A stretch of DNA of 64,000 bases from a bacterium (GCA_016124895.1 WGMU01000093.1:1-64000); one strand, 5' to 3'; counted from the stretch's first letter, positions 47,790 to 57,469 are shown. The notes: generated by a model not told the origin, from the sequence alone. A program made the numbers and translations.

Positions 47790-49115
47790 ATGGACCGGCG
47801 AGAGTTTCTGCAGAGTTCAGCAACAGCGTCCGCAGCGGCGGCGGTGCTGGCGGGAGTTCAATCTGCAAAGGCAGCAGCCAGCGAACGTGTTCGCGTCGGC
47901 GTGATGGGTGGCGGCGGCCGAGCACTCTCGCTGAACCGCACCTTCGCCTCGAATGAGAACGTCGAGATCGTCGCGATAGCCGATATCGATCCGACCCGCC
48001 TGGCACCCGCGATCAAGGACGTCGAGCAGCGGCAGGGCAAAACGCCACGGGCTGAAAAGGACTTTCGCCGTCTGATTGATGACCAGTCGATCGACGCTCT
48101 GGTCGTCGGCACGCCGGACCACTGGCATGCCATCCCGACGATTCTCGCCTGTCAGGCCGGCAAGGATGTCTATGTCGAAAAGCCGGACGGACACAACATC
48201 GTCGAAGGCCAGCAGATGATTGCCGCACTGCGCAAGCACAAACGCATTGTGCAGATGGGCTCGCAGCATCGCTCGACGGAACGCATCAAGTCGGCGCTGG
48301 AGTTCATCAGAACAGGGACGCTCGGTCGCTGCCTGGTCGCCAAAGCATGGGAAAGCTCGAAACAGGGTTCGATTGGCTTTCCTGCCGATGAGCCGAATCC
48401 ACCGGCTGGAGTCGACTATGAAATGTGGATGGGACCGGCGCCGAAGCGGCCCTTCAACCGCAACCGCTTTCACGGCCGCTGGCGCTGGTTCTTCGATTAC
48501 GGCACCGGCGACCTGGGCAACGACGGCGTGCATCGTCTCGATGTGGCCTTCGCGGCGCTGAATGCGGCCTGCGAAGCTCAGGGCGACAAACCGCTCGTCC
48601 TGCCGAGGAAGATTCACTCAGCCGGAGGCAAGTGGTATTTCGACGACGCGCAGCAGTTTCCCGACACGCTGCAGGTTTCGTACGAATACCACGCCGGTGA
48701 TACTCCGAAGCTACTGACGTACGAGATGCGAATCTGGGCTCCGTACAGCATGGAAAGCGAATCAGAGGGTTCAGCGGTGTACGGCGACAAAGGCTACATC
48801 GTGATCGGCAACTCCGGCTGGCACGCCTACACGACGCGGAACAAACTGATCAAGGAAGTCAAAGGCGACAGCTTTGAAGGCCCGCATGTGCAGAACTTCA
48901 TTGACTGCATCAAGAGCCGCAACAAACCAGCGTGCGATCTCGAAACAGTCGGTCATCCGGCGTCGGTGCTGTGTCATGCCGGCAACATTTCTGCGCGAGT
49001 CGGTCGTCAGGTGATTCTCGACCCGGTGACCGAGACCTTCGAAAACGACCCCGAAGCAAACTCGCTCCGCACGCGCACCGAATACCGCAAACCGTGGCTG
49101 CTGCCCGACGTCTGA
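47790..49115 (+). CDS. Gfo/Idh/MocA family oxidoreductase, Tat-type leader
   Basis: 441 residues, ATG at 47790 with AAGGAG upstream. The leader MDRREFLQSSATASAAAAVL is a twin-arginine signal. The Rossmann fold begins VRVGVMGGGGRALSLNR, with VGTPDHWHAIPTILACQAG and the conserved DVYVEKPDGHN, where the EKP lysine is catalytic. The C-terminal alpha/beta domain has GTGDLGNDGVHRLDVAFAAL. These NAD(P)-dependent enzymes oxidise or reduce sugars and inositols; Tat export of the group is common in Planctomycetes. Its substrate is not predictable. Convergent with the DUF1501 gene at 49202. Confidence 0.95.
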   Translation: MDRREFLQSSATASAAAAVLAGVQSAKAAASERVRVGVMGGGGRALSLNRTFASNENVEIVAIADIDPTRLAPAIKDVEQRQGKTPRAEKDFRRLIDDQSIDALVVGTPDHWHAIPTILACQAGKDVYVEKPDGHNIVEGQQMIAALRKHKRIVQMGSQHRSTERIKSALEFIRTGTLGRCLVAKAWESSKQGSIGFPADEPNPPAGVDYEMWMGPAPKRPFNRNRFHGRWRWFFDYGTGDLGNDGVHRLDVAFAALNAACEAQGDKPLVLPRKIHSAGGKWYFDDAQQFPDTLQVSYEYHAGDTPKLLTYEMRIWAPYSMESESEGSAVYGDKGYIVIGNSGWHAYTTRNKLIKEVKGDSFEGPHVQNFIDCIKSRNKPACDLETVGHPASVLCHAGNISARVGRQVILDPVTETFENDPEANSLRTRTEYRKPWLLPDV

Positions 49116-49201
49116 AAGTCGTTGATCGCTCCGCGATCGAAACGCGGCCAATCGCGCAGGGCGGGTTCCCACCGGCCGAACCTGTCTGGGAAACGTGCCG
49201 C

Positions 49202-50542
49202 TCAGATCAGCTCTTTCATCGGGGCATAGTTGCCGATGATGTGCTGCGGTCGACCTGCCAGGTCGGGGAGCATGGTATTGGCCGGGTCGATCCCCAGGTG
49301 TCGGTACAGCGTCGCCAGAACTTCGCCGAAGTGAATCGGGCGTTCGGCGACCGCCGCCCCCAGACGATCGGTGGCGCCAATGACCTGTCCGGTGCGGAAC
49401 CCGCCACCAGCAATCAGACCGCCGCCGACCTGCGGCCAGTGATCGCGGCCAGCGTCAGCGTTGATCCGCGGCGTGCGACCGAACTCGCCCCACGCGACGA
49501 CGGCGACATCGTCTGCCATGCCGCGTTCGTGCAGATCTTCGATCAGCGCCGAGAGCCCCTGATCGAACAGCGGCAGGTGCGTGTTCTTCAGACCGCCGAA
49601 GTTGTCGCTGTGAAAGTCCCAGCGGCCAAAGTTCAGCGTGACGACGCGGGCACCGGCTTCGACCAGGCGACGTGCCATCAGGAAGTGTTCGAGGTTCCGC
49701 GGTGATCCGTCGCCGAAGTTCTTTGTGTCGCCCTTGCCGTAACGCTCGCGCACGTGCGGGTCTTCTTTTTTGAGGTCCAACGCGTCGACGAGACGGCTCG
49801 ACGTCAGAATGTCGAATGCCTGTTGCGTGATCGAATCCAGTCCCGCCAGCGTGCCCGACGCGTCAACGTCGCGACGAATCCGGTCGACGCTGCGCAATAG
49901 AGCCTGCCGGTCGTTGAGGCGGTCGGAGGTGATCCCGTTCAAGACCATGTCCTTTTGCGCCGGACCTGACGGGCGGAACGCGGCGTGTGCGACTCCCAGA
50001 AACCCCGGCAGACCCGGCGATCCGTACGGCGGATGTCCTGTGTCGGGAGCGAGTCCGATAAACGGCGGAACGGCCTGATTCGTCGGACCGAGGACTTTGG
50101 AAACGACCGGCCCGACGGCGGGTCGTCCGCCCGGCGGCTGATTCTGCGTCGACCAGCCGGTGTAGCAGATGAACGAATCGTGCGCTCCATTCGGCGAGCC
50201 ATAGACCGACCGCAGCGGAACACACTTATCCATAATCGCGGCCATCCGCGGCATATGCTCGCAGATTTCGATGCCCGGCGCGCTGGTCGGGATCGGTCGG
50301 AACTCGCCGCGAATCTCCGCCGGCGCGTCCATTTTCAGATCGTACATGTCCTGATGCGAAGGGGCTCCGCACATGTAGATCATGATGACGGCCTTGTGCG
50401 AACTACCGGCCCCGGCCGCCGCTTCCGCTCGCAACAGGTCCGTCAGCGTGAGCCCGCCGACCCCCAGCGCGCCGATCTTCAGCATCTCGCGCCGGGAAAT
50501 ACCATCGCACAAACGGTGTCTGGATCCGAGGAGATTGAGCAT
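49202..50542 (-). CDS. DUF1501 domain protein (third)
   Basis: 446 residues from the ATG at 50542 (GAGG about 7 bases upstream). The leader SRREMLKIGALGVGGLTLTD has the twin-arginine motif. Family core: AVIMIYMCGAPSHQDMYDLK, DSFICYTGWSTQNQPPGGRP, HFLMARRLVEAGARVVTLNF, AWGEFGRTPRINADAGRDHW and GGLIAGGGFRTGQVIG. It ends near RPQHIIGNYAPMKELI. As with the other two, export is likely and function unknown. It is more similar in layout to the copy at 42446 than to that at 12580. Confidence 0.93.
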   Translation of the reverse strand: MLNLLGSRHRLCDGISRREMLKIGALGVGGLTLTDLLRAEAAAGAGSSHKAVIMIYMCGAPSHQDMYDLKMDAPAEIRGEFRPIPTSAPGIEICEHMPRMAAIMDKCVPLRSVYGSPNGAHDSFICYTGWSTQNQPPGGRPAVGPVVSKVLGPTNQAVPPFIGLAPDTGHPPYGSPGLPGFLGVAHAAFRPSGPAQKDMVLNGITSDRLNDRQALLRSVDRIRRDVDASGTLAGLDSITQQAFDILTSSRLVDALDLKKEDPHVRERYGKGDTKNFGDGSPRNLEHFLMARRLVEAGARVVTLNFGRWDFHSDNFGGLKNTHLPLFDQGLSALIEDLHERGMADDVAVVAWGEFGRTPRINADAGRDHWPQVGGGLIAGGGFRTGQVIGATDRLGAAVAERPIHFGEVLATLYRHLGIDPANTMLPDLAGRPQHIIGNYAPMKELI

Positions 50543-50844
50543 CAGAGACCTCGTGGGGCGGGGGCTGACGACGACAGGAGTCACCGGACGTCAGCTCGGC
50601 AAAGGTGGGAAAGTCGAGTGAGGGAGGATCAGCGTGCTGCTTGAGACGGCATCATGCAAGAGACAATCGGCTCGTGCAGCTCAGGACCGCGGTGTCGGGT
50701 CGCAAAGTCGCTAAGATGCGAAGATTCGCAAAGAACGTTCAGTGAAAATCAGCCTGTGACTTATGAAGAGCCTCAAATCTAAAAGGAAGAGTCCACTGCA
50801 GAGCGATTTTTGCGTCAGTGTTGAAACCGTCTGCTGAGGTGTCG
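50543..50844. other. Intergenic region with a CGCAAAG-type repeat half
   Basis: About 300 bases. TCGCAAAGTCGCTAAGATGC continues to AAGATTCGCAAAG at 50700-50733, a single arm of the dispersed family. The promoter of the leftward DUF1501 gene should be at the left side. Nothing else is recognisable. Confidence 0.55.
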
Positions 50845-51894
50845 TCAGCCGCGTGTCTGATACTCGCGTTTGCCGCCGTCCGGGCCGATCTGGATGGTGT
50901 AGCTTTTGCTGTCTTTCGCAACGGACAGTTTGACGAAGAGACCGTCGCATTCGCCGAGCTGGCCGAAGTTGGCGATGTTCTCCTTCGGCGCCTGTTTCGT
51001 CAGATCGAGCTTCACGTTCTGATGAAGCTGGTACAGGTCCTTCAGCGACTTCACCTTGCGGAGCGTGTCCAATGTCAGCTCGTGCCCGCCCTTCGTCGGG
51101 CCGTTGCACATGACGGCGACGACGGGATCGATGGCGAGGACCAGAGCCGGATTGTTGCTCGTCGGCAGGCCGTGATGCGTGACCATGAAGACGTCGACCT
51201 GTCCGATCGGATTGTTCGGCGTCATCAGCTTGCCTTCGATGTTCCAGGTCAGGTCCCCGCAGGTCAGAAAGCGAAAGTCACCGAACGAAACGAGCGTACT
51301 GACGCTCGCTGCATTGTCCGACTTGTCGACTGCCTGTTCTTCGTGCAGCTTGGCGAACGGGTTGGGCTCGCCGCTGTTCGGGATGACGTCGCGGCTGGCG
51401 GTGACGACCTTCAGCGTCAGCGGCGTCGAGCCACTTTTCAGCGGCAGCAGGTCGCCAGGCTTGACGGCTTTCGACTCGTTCTGCGACGCCTTGCGGTACT
51501 CGGCAACACGTTCGAGGAACTTCGGGTCTTCCGCCAGGAAGTCCGGAATGCCGCGATCCCAGAACGATCCTATGCTGATCTTCTCGGTCAGCGCGGCGTG
51601 ATTGCCGTAATGGTCGAGGTGCCAGTGCGAGACCAGTGCGTGATCGATGTGCTGCACGCCGGCATACTTCTTCGCGACCTCGATGATGCGGTCCCGGTCG
51701 CGGTAGTCGTACTCGGGGTAACCCGAGTCAATCAGCAGACTCTCGCCCAGCGGCGTGACCAACAGCGTTGCGGCGCCGCCCTCGACATCAATGAAGTAGA
51801 TATCGAGTCGCCCGTCGTTCTGGTCAGCCTGAACGAGCGACGGCAGCAGCGAGAATGAAACGCAGGCGGCAAGCAGAAGCGAGGTCAGACGCAT
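50845..51894 (-). CDS. Exported metallo-beta-lactamase fold hydrolase
   Basis: 349 residues, ATG at 51894 with TTGGAG about 8 bases upstream and a signal peptide (TSLLLAACVSFSLLPSLVQA). The zinc motif HxHxDH is in LVSHWHLDHYGNHAALTE (near residues 88-95). The opening LDIYFIDVEGGAATLLVTPL, and the later GDFRFLTCGDLTWNIEG and DVFMVTHHGLPTSNNPALV, match ComEC/Rec2-like metallohydrolases that stand alone. The target (nucleic acid, lactone or other ester) is unknown. Divergent from murC. Confidence 0.9.
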   Translation of the reverse strand: MRLTSLLLAACVSFSLLPSLVQADQNDGRLDIYFIDVEGGAATLLVTPLGESLLIDSGYPEYDYRDRDRIIEVAKKYAGVQHIDHALVSHWHLDHYGNHAALTEKISIGSFWDRGIPDFLAEDPKFLERVAEYRKASQNESKAVKPGDLLPLKSGSTPLTLKVVTASRDVIPNSGEPNPFAKLHEEQAVDKSDNAASVSTLVSFGDFRFLTCGDLTWNIEGKLMTPNNPIGQVDVFMVTHHGLPTSNNPALVLAIDPVVAVMCNGPTKGGHELTLDTLRKVKSLKDLYQLHQNVKLDLTKQAPKENIANFGQLGECDGLFVKLSVAKDSKSYTIQIGPDGGKREYQTRG

Positions 51895-52041
51895 CGTGAG
51901 ACTCCAAGCGGATTAAAGATTGGCAGCGGCGGGCGACGAGAGTATCTGCGGCGACGGCGAGTGTCACTTCACCAGCGTGTTGCCGTCGGTCGAACTGGAA
52001 ACGCGTCTTCACTCGTCAAGATGCGGCCCGCTAGTGTTCGG

Positions 52042-52120
52042 TGTAGGCCGGACCGAGTGCAGCGAGTTCCGGCATTGCAGATGGCGCTGCCGGAACTCGC
52101 TGCACTCGGTCCGGCCTACA
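52042..52120. repeat. Perfect 33-bp inverted repeat upstream of murC
   Basis: The left arm at 52042-52074 begins TGTAGGCCGGACCGAGTGCA and ends AGTTCCGGCA. The right arm at 52088-52120 is its exact reverse complement. The 13-base loop is 52075-52087. It lies 32 bases before the murC start. As RNA it would be a very stable hairpin in the 5' region of the cluster. As DNA it looks like a dispersed miniature element. Confidence 0.97.
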
Positions 52121-52152
52121 GCTTCTGTACTTCTTCTTCGAACGCCCACCGA

Positions 52153-53574
52153 ATGCCGGTTTCCGAAGAACTGCGATCGCTGCTGAAACCCGGCTGTGTC
52201 CGGGCTGACGCAGCTCCCGTCGCGCATCTGATCGGCGTAAACGGCTCGGGCATGAAGGCGCTCGCTGAGTTTCTCCTTGATCTGGGCTGGAAAGTTCACG
52301 GTTCGGATACGCAGGCTCTGCCGAATGACCTGCCACCGGATTCCGTCTGGCACCGCGTCCGGTTTTCGCTCGGGCACGACACGGCAAATCTGGCCGACGA
52401 GACGGCGATCGTTGTTCACAGCCCGGCGATCGAAGCATCAAACCCGGAACGCGGGGCCGCGGTGCAGCGCGGGCTGCCGGTGCTTTCGTATGTCGAGATG
52501 CTCGCGGAACTGCTCAGCAGTCGGACGGCAATCTGTATTGCTGGGACGCATGGAAAGACGACAACGACGGCGATGGTCGCGACGATGTTGCGTGAAGCCG
52601 GCCTGTCGGTTTCGGCGATCATCGGCGGCGAGGCGATTGCCTACGGCCGCAGCGGCTGGGCGGGCAGTGGCGAGCTGATCGTCATCGAAGCCTGCGAGTA
52701 CCGGCGGCACTTTCTGCAGTTCGAACCGCACGTCGCCGCGATCCTCAACATCGAAGCCGACCACTTCGACTGCTTCGCGACGCTCCACGATGCTCAGGCC
52801 GCATTCGCCGATTTTGCGGCGCGTGTTTCGCCGAAAGGTCGGTTGATCCTGCCGGCCAGCGAGGCCAGTTCGCGGGCAGTCGCGAATCACGCAGCGTGTC
52901 CCGTCGAACGGGTCTCGATCGCCGCGAATGACGAATCTGCTGACTGGCGTGTGTCCGAAATCGTGGCCGTCGCCAGCGGATCGACATTCCGAGTGGAGTC
53001 TCCCGGCGGAGAATCTCAGGTCGTCACGCTGCCGGTTCCGGGGCAGCACAACGTCGGGAACGCTCTGGCAGCGATCGCAGTCTGCAGTGCGGTCGGAGTC
53101 TCGCTCGACGCGATCGCCGACGGACTGCAGACATTCCGTGGAGTTCGACGGCGTTTCGAGGTGCGTGGCGAGTTCCGCGGCGCGACGATTATCGACGATT
53201 ACGCGCACCACCCAACGGCGGCCCGGGCAACGATCGAAACGGCGCGGCGGGCCTTTCCGAACCGGCGCATCGTGGTCGCGTTTCAGCCGCATCAGGTCTC
53301 GCGGACGCAGCATCTGATGGACGAGTTTGCGGTGGCCCTGGCTCTCGCTGACGAAACACTGCTCGTCCCGATTTTTGCCGCCCGCGAGGACACGCAGATC
53401 GCCACTCGCACGCTGGGCGAACTGGCGGAGAAGACGAGCCGGAACGGGGCAAACGTGCGTGTTCTGACGTCGCTTGACCACCTGTCGGCAACTTTGGAGG
53501 ATTCCGCCCGGCCCGGCGATGTGTGGCTGCTTCTGGGTGCCGGAAACATCAATGTGTGTGCCTCGCCCAGATGA
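52153..53574 (+). CDS. murC: UDP-N-acetylmuramate--L-alanine ligase
   Basis: 473 residues from the ATG at 52153; the open frame extends upstream through the inverted repeat but without family sequence. MurC adds the first amino acid to UDP-MurNAc in peptidoglycan synthesis. Seen: the N-terminal Rossmann-like [23 protein letters not shown] motif [34 protein letters not shown] as in many MurC proteins, [10 protein letters not shown] and the DDYAHHPT region of the C-terminal domain. It heads murC-murB-ddl. Mpl is an alternative relative, but the gene order favours MurC. Confidence 0.93.
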   Translation: MPVSEELRSLLKPGCVRADAAPVAHLIGVNGSGMKALAEFLLDLGWKVHGSDTQALPNDLPPDSVWHRVRFSLGHDTANLADETAIVVHSPAIEASNPERGAAVQRGLPVLSYVEMLAELLSSRTAICIAGTHGKTTTTAMVATMLREAGLSVSAIIGGEAIAYGRSGWAGSGELIVIEACEYRRHFLQFEPHVAAILNIEADHFDCFATLHDAQAAFADFAARVSPKGRLILPASEASSRAVANHAACPVERVSIAANDESADWRVSEIVAVASGSTFRVESPGGESQVVTLPVPGQHNVGNALAAIAVCSAVGVSLDAIADGLQTFRGVRRRFEVRGEFRGATIIDDYAHHPTAARATIETARRAFPNRRIVVAFQPHQVSRTQHLMDEFAVALALADETLLVPIFAAREDTQIATRTLGELAEKTSRNGANVRVLTSLDHLSATLEDSARPGDVWLLLGAGNINVCASPR

Positions 53575-53653
53575 GGAACGCAGTGCCCCGCGGGCGACAA
53601 CAGGTTTGCACCAGGTTGGGTTAATGCCGCCCGAAAGGGCCATCAGGTTTCCA

Positions 53654-54532
53654 ATGAGTTTGCTCGATCAATTCAGCGAGATCACGCAGGCTGACCAGCC
53701 GCTCGCACCGCTGACCTGGATGAAAGTCGGCGGCCTGGCACAGTATCTGGTCGAGCCTCGAACGCCCGACGAACTGCAGCAGGTTGTCGAGTACTGTCAT
53801 GCCGAGAGAGTGCCGGTTCACGTGCTCGGCGGTGGCTCGAACGTGCTGGTCCGCGACGAAGGTGTCAGCGGAGCCGTCATCCGGTTGACCAGTGACGAGT
53901 TTGCCCGAGTCAGCGTCAACGGCACCGTCGTCACTGCGGGCTCGGGAGCTTTGCTCTCGAACGTGATTTCTGAATCGGTCAAAGCTGGACTGGCGGGACT
54001 CGACACGCTGGTCGGAATTCCGGGAACCGTCGGCGGTGCCCTCAAAGGCAACGCCGGAGGACGCAGCGGCGATATCGGCCAGTTCGTTTCCAGCGTGACC
54101 GTGCTGACGGTCAAGGGCGATCGCTTTGTGCGGAAAGAGGACGAACTGTCATTCGCGTACCGCAAGAGCAGCATCAACGAACTGGTCGTGCTGGAAGCCG
54201 AATTTCAGTTGAAGGCAGGCGCTCCGGACGAGATCACTCAGCGGATGCGGAAGCTGTGGATCATGAAAAAGGCGTCGCAGCCGCTGGCGTCGCAGTCGGC
54301 CGGCTGCATCTTCAAGAACCCGCGTGGCCTGAGTGCGGGCGCGCTGATCGACCAGTCTGGACTGAAGGGGGCGCGCGTCGGCAATGCCGAGATCAGCGAC
54401 CGGCACGCGAACTTCATCGTGACTCACGACGGCGCGACCGCTGACGAAGTTCTGCGATTGATCGATGTCGTCCGATCCAAAGTTGCTGAGCAGTTCGGAG
54501 TCGATCTGGAGCTGGAAATTCAGATCTGGTAA
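53654..54532 (+). CDS. murB: UDP-N-acetylenolpyruvoylglucosamine reductase
   Basis: 292 residues from the ATG at 53654; an in-frame ATG at 53624 would add 10 residues. MurB is the FAD enzyme that makes UDP-MurNAc with NADPH. Seen: [60 protein letters not shown] (FAD-binding core) and the catalytic [20 protein letters not shown], where the residue at the usual Ser position is Cys, as in some MurB proteins. The short type II/III length fits. It follows murC by 79 bases. Confidence 0.95.
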   Translation: MSLLDQFSEITQADQPLAPLTWMKVGGLAQYLVEPRTPDELQQVVEYCHAERVPVHVLGGGSNVLVRDEGVSGAVIRLTSDEFARVSVNGTVVTAGSGALLSNVISESVKAGLAGLDTLVGIPGTVGGALKGNAGGRSGDIGQFVSSVTVLTVKGDRFVRKEDELSFAYRKSSINELVVLEAEFQLKAGAPDEITQRMRKLWIMKKASQPLASQSAGCIFKNPRGLSAGALIDQSGLKGARVGNAEISDRHANFIVTHDGATADEVLRLIDVVRSKVAEQFGVDLELEIQIW

Positions 54533-54593
54533 GCCTCGCGAACGGCGGCGCGGAAGGCGTCTGGGCTCCCTCACCAAACGCCAGCATTTCTGT

Positions 54594-54692
54594 CAGGCAT
54601 TGCAGCGCAAAGACGCAGAGGCGCCAAGCAACGCCAAGAGGTCACTTTGCGAAACTCTGCGTCTTGGCGGCTTTGCGCTGAGGTTATGCCTG
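54594..54692. repeat. CGCAAAG-type inverted repeat between murB and ddl
   Basis: CAGGCAT (54594-54600) pairs with ATGCCTG (54686-54692), and CAGCGCAAAG (54603-54612) pairs with CTTTGCGCTG (54671-54680); the interior is imperfect. It lies in the middle of the cell-wall gene cluster, 61 bases past the murB stop. Confidence 0.85.
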
Positions 54693-54731
54693 TCGCCTCC
54701 GACGCTGCCAGATGAATACGTGAGGCTGATC

Positions 54732-55700
54732 ATGGATGATCTACAGCGCGTTGAATTGCCACCGCAGCGAATTGCTGTTCTGGCAGGTGGAGAGTCGGCC
54801 GAACGGAAGATCAGCCTGCAGAGCGGTGCGGCCTGCGCGGTGGCCCTCGAAGCGGCCGGCCACTGCGTCGTGACGGTCGACCCGGCGATCGCGAACCTCG
54901 ACCGCTTTGACTGGAGCCAGATCGACGTTGCTTTTCTCGCTCTGCACGGGACGTTTGGAGAAGACGGCGGCGTGCAGCAGATCCTGGAACGCCACGGCGT
55001 CACGTTCACCAGCAGTGGTTCGGAAGCGTCACGGCTGGCGTTCAGCAAGTCGGCCGCGAAGGAGCGATTTGTTCTCGCAGGAGTTCCAACGCCGAGTTGC
55101 TTCGTGATTCACGAATCGGATGACCTTGACGAAATCGCCGCTCGCGCCGATGAACTCGGCTACCCGCTGGTCGTCAAGCCGGACGCTCAAGGATCGAGCA
55201 TTGGAGTGACGATCGTTCGCTCCCCTGCTGAGCTGGCTGACGCCGTGTCACAGTGCTTCTATTTCGATGCGTACGGCCTGCTGGAAAACGCCGTCGCGGG
55301 AGAAGAGTGGACGCTCGGCGTGATTGACGACCAGCCGCTGCCGCTGATCCGGATCGGGACGAGCCATTCGTTCTTTGACTACGAAGCCAAGTACGAAGAC
55401 GACGCCACGCAGTACGAGTTCGTGGACAACCTCGATCCGGCGCTCCGCGACCGGCTGACCGAAACCGGCCTGGCTGCCTGCCGCGCCCTGGGAACCAGCG
55501 GCGTCGCCCGCGTCGATCTGATTCTCGACGAAGCCGGTCAGCCGACTGTGCTGGAAGTCAACACGATCCCCGGCATGACCGATCACAGCCTGGTCCCCAA
55601 AGCCGCCGCGAAGATCGGCCTGAGCATGAGCGACCTCTGCAACCTGATCGTCGCCAGTGCGCTGGCGGCGCAGAAAGGCGATATCCGTAAGGCGTCATGA
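54732..55700 (+). CDS. ddl: D-alanine--D-alanine ligase
   Basis: 322 residues from the ATG at 54732 with GAGG 6 bases upstream. Ddl makes the D-Ala-D-Ala dipeptide for the peptidoglycan stem peptide. Seen: the ATP-grasp fold with IAVLAGGESAERKISLQSGA, LALHGTFGEDGGVQQILER, PLVVKPDAQGSSIGVTIV, the DYEAKYED loop, and the metal-binding VARVDLILDEAGQPTVLEVN...TIPGMTDHSLVPKAA. Third gene of murC-murB-ddl; in many bacteria ftsQ follows, but here the next gene is the convergent aceF. Confidence 0.96.
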   Translation: MDDLQRVELPPQRIAVLAGGESAERKISLQSGAACAVALEAAGHCVVTVDPAIANLDRFDWSQIDVAFLALHGTFGEDGGVQQILERHGVTFTSSGSEASRLAFSKSAAKERFVLAGVPTPSCFVIHESDDLDEIAARADELGYPLVVKPDAQGSSIGVTIVRSPAELADAVSQCFYFDAYGLLENAVAGEEWTLGVIDDQPLPLIRIGTSHSFFDYEAKYEDDATQYEFVDNLDPALRDRLTETGLAACRALGTSGVARVDLILDEAGQPTVLEVNTIPGMTDHSLVPKAAAKIGLSMSDLCNLIVASALAAQKGDIRKAS

Positions 55701-55756
55701 AGACGGCGATCTGCGTCAGAAACAACTTCGGCAATCCCAGGACAACCAGCCTGCCG

Positions 55757-55825
55757 TTGCAGCACAAAGACGCGAAGTCGCAAAGATTCGCGATGACTTT
55801 GCGCTTCTTCGAGCCTTCGCGCTGC
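55757..55825. repeat. CGCAAAG-type inverted repeat after ddl
   Basis: TGCAGC (55757-55762) pairs with GCTGCA (55820-55825), enclosing GCACAAAGACGCGAAGTCGC and the opposite TTTGCGCTTCTTCGAGCCTT. It lies between the convergent ddl and aceF genes and could aid transcript ending. Confidence 0.75.
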
Positions 55826-55874
55826 AGTCAGCCTGAAAGGCGGAAGTTATTTCAGAGGCGTTTTTAGCTGACTT

Positions 55875-57191
55875 CTACGCGTGAGACGCGAGGTTGAAGA
55901 AGTCGCCCAGCAGTTCGCCGAAGCGGACGATGAATCTCGCGGCGTCGGCTCCGTTGACGACTCGGTGGTCGTACGAGAGTGACAGTGGCAGCAACAGACG
56001 CTCAGTGATCTCGCCATTAACCAGCTGCAGTTCGTTTCTACCGCGGGACATGCCGAGGATCGCGACTTCCGGGTAATTGACGATTGGCGTGAAGGCTGTC
56101 CCGCCGATGCCACCCAGATTCGTGATCGTGAAACACGCGCCCTGCATTTCGTCGAGGCCGACCTTGCGGTCGCGGGCGCGCGTCGCGACATCGGCCAGAG
56201 CGGCGGCAATTTCAGAAACGCTCTTCTGATCGCAGTCGCGGACGACAGGGACCAGCAGGCCGTTCGGCGTGTCGACGGCACACCCGATGTGGAAGTATTT
56301 CCGGTAGACGAGTTCGTTCGTCTGCGGGTCGAGACTCGAATTGAACTTCGGGAACTCCTTGAGGCAGATCGCAGCGGCTTTCATCGCGATCGCCGTCATC
56401 GTGATCTTCGGAGAGCCGGTCTTCTTCGCGATCTCGGCGGCGCGTTTGCGGGCGGCTTCGAGTTCCGTAATGTCGACGAGTTCATGCTGCGTGACGTGCG
56501 GAATCACGTTCCAGCACATGCTGAGATTCGCTGCGGCGGACTTCGCAATCTTGTTAAGCGGTTCGCGTTCGACGTCGCCCCACTTCGTGAAGTCCGGCAG
56601 CGGCGGGGGCGCGTAACCGCCTCCACCACCAGCAACCGGGGCGGCACCGCCTTCGAGGATGCCTTTCACGAAATCCTTGACGTCTTCCTGAGTAATGCGT
56701 CCACCTGAGCCGGAGCCTCTGACCAGATGCAGGTCGACGCCGAGCTGCCGGGCGAGCCGTCGCGTGGCTGGACCGGCCGGAGCGGGCTCGCGGCCATCGT
56801 TGCTGGCTGCCGCTGGCTTTGACGCTGACTGAGTGGCGGGAGCCGAGGACTTTGCAGACTCGGGAGTCGGAGCCGGCGTTTCTGCGGCAGACGCAGTTGC
56901 TTGCGCTGCGGCCGGAGCTTCCGGTGCAGACGCTACAGGAGCTGCGGGCGTGCCCACGGCTGCTTCGATCGTTAACAGCACGGAACCGACGTCGATGGCA
57001 TCGCCGGGCTTCGCGTGGATCTGCACGATTTTGCCGCCGATCGGGCAGTCGAGATCGGTCGCCGCCTTTTCGGTTTCGACTTCTGCGACGATCGCGCCGG
57101 GTTCGATGACGTCGCCGACCGAGACAGTCAGCGCTGCGAGGTCAACCGTCGTGATACCTTCGCCGATTTCCGGAACTTTATACTCGGCCAT
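55875..57191 (-). CDS. aceF: Dihydrolipoamide acetyltransferase, pyruvate dehydrogenase E2
   Basis: 438 residues. One N-terminal lipoyl domain (1-80) with the attachment lysine Lys42 in VETEKAATDLD. An Ala/Pro-rich linker is followed by the peripheral subunit-binding domain near 140-175 (ATRRLARQLGVDLHLVRGSG, SGGRITQEDV). The catalytic domain has VLVPVVRDCDQKSVSEIAAA-like sequence and the active-site YDHRVVNGADAARF (His, Asn). The Asn at the position that is Asp in E. coli is also seen in Azotobacter E2p. It transfers acetyl from E1 to CoA. Downstream of aceE on the same strand. E3 (lpd) is not in the window. Confidence 0.96.
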   Translation of the reverse strand: MAEYKVPEIGEGITTVDLAALTVSVGDVIEPGAIVAEVETEKAATDLDCPIGGKIVQIHAKPGDAIDVGSVLLTIEAAVGTPAAPVASAPEAPAAAQATASAAETPAPTPESAKSSAPATQSASKPAAASNDGREPAPAGPATRRLARQLGVDLHLVRGSGSGGRITQEDVKDFVKGILEGGAAPVAGGGGGYAPPPLPDFTKWGDVEREPLNKIAKSAAANLSMCWNVIPHVTQHELVDITELEAARKRAAEIAKKTGSPKITMTAIAMKAAAICLKEFPKFNSSLDPQTNELVYRKYFHIGCAVDTPNGLLVPVVRDCDQKSVSEIAAALADVATRARDRKVGLDEMQGACFTITNLGGIGGTAFTPIVNYPEVAILGMSRGRNELQLVNGEITERLLLPLSLSYDHRVVNGADAARFIVRFGELLGDFFNLASHA

Positions 57192-57272
57192 GTGAGTCTC
57201 TTTTGTTTAACAGTTCGCGAACCGGCAACCACTCAATCTGCAGTCACCGCTCTGCGGCCAAGGAACGCGTCA

Positions 57273-57371
57273 GAAACAACTTCCCGATTTGAAATCAGAC
57301 TCATCAGCCGCAACGCACTGGCGTCTGGTCTGGCAGAACCGTGGGCTAACGCCCAGCGGCTGATTTCGGGA
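57273..57371 (+). repeat. Roughly 100-bp dispersed repeat, copy 2
   Basis: Begins GAAACAACTTCCCGAT and ends TTCGGGA. It matches the reverse complement of 26281-26380 at about 80-85%. It lies between aceE and aceF, within a 278-base gap, so it interrupts an expected operon. Confidence 0.8.
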
Positions 57372-57469
57372 AGTCGTTTTGGGCACGTTCCTGAATCTCT
57401 GTTCGTAATCCTGGGGCTGATGCCCGGGGTGAAACGCTGTTGCCGCGGTGCGGCTTCTCTGCTGACCGG

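Noticed and set aside
54273-54330. Cys in place of Ser in the MurB catalytic motif (SAGCIFKNP) as a defect
   Set aside because: Cysteine is believed to occur naturally at this site in some MurB enzymes and can act as the proton donor, so I did not count it as damage.
55930-55980. Asn in the E2 active-site motif DHRVVNG as a loss of function
   Set aside because: Asn occurs at this position in the characterised Azotobacter vinelandii E2p, so it is a normal variant.
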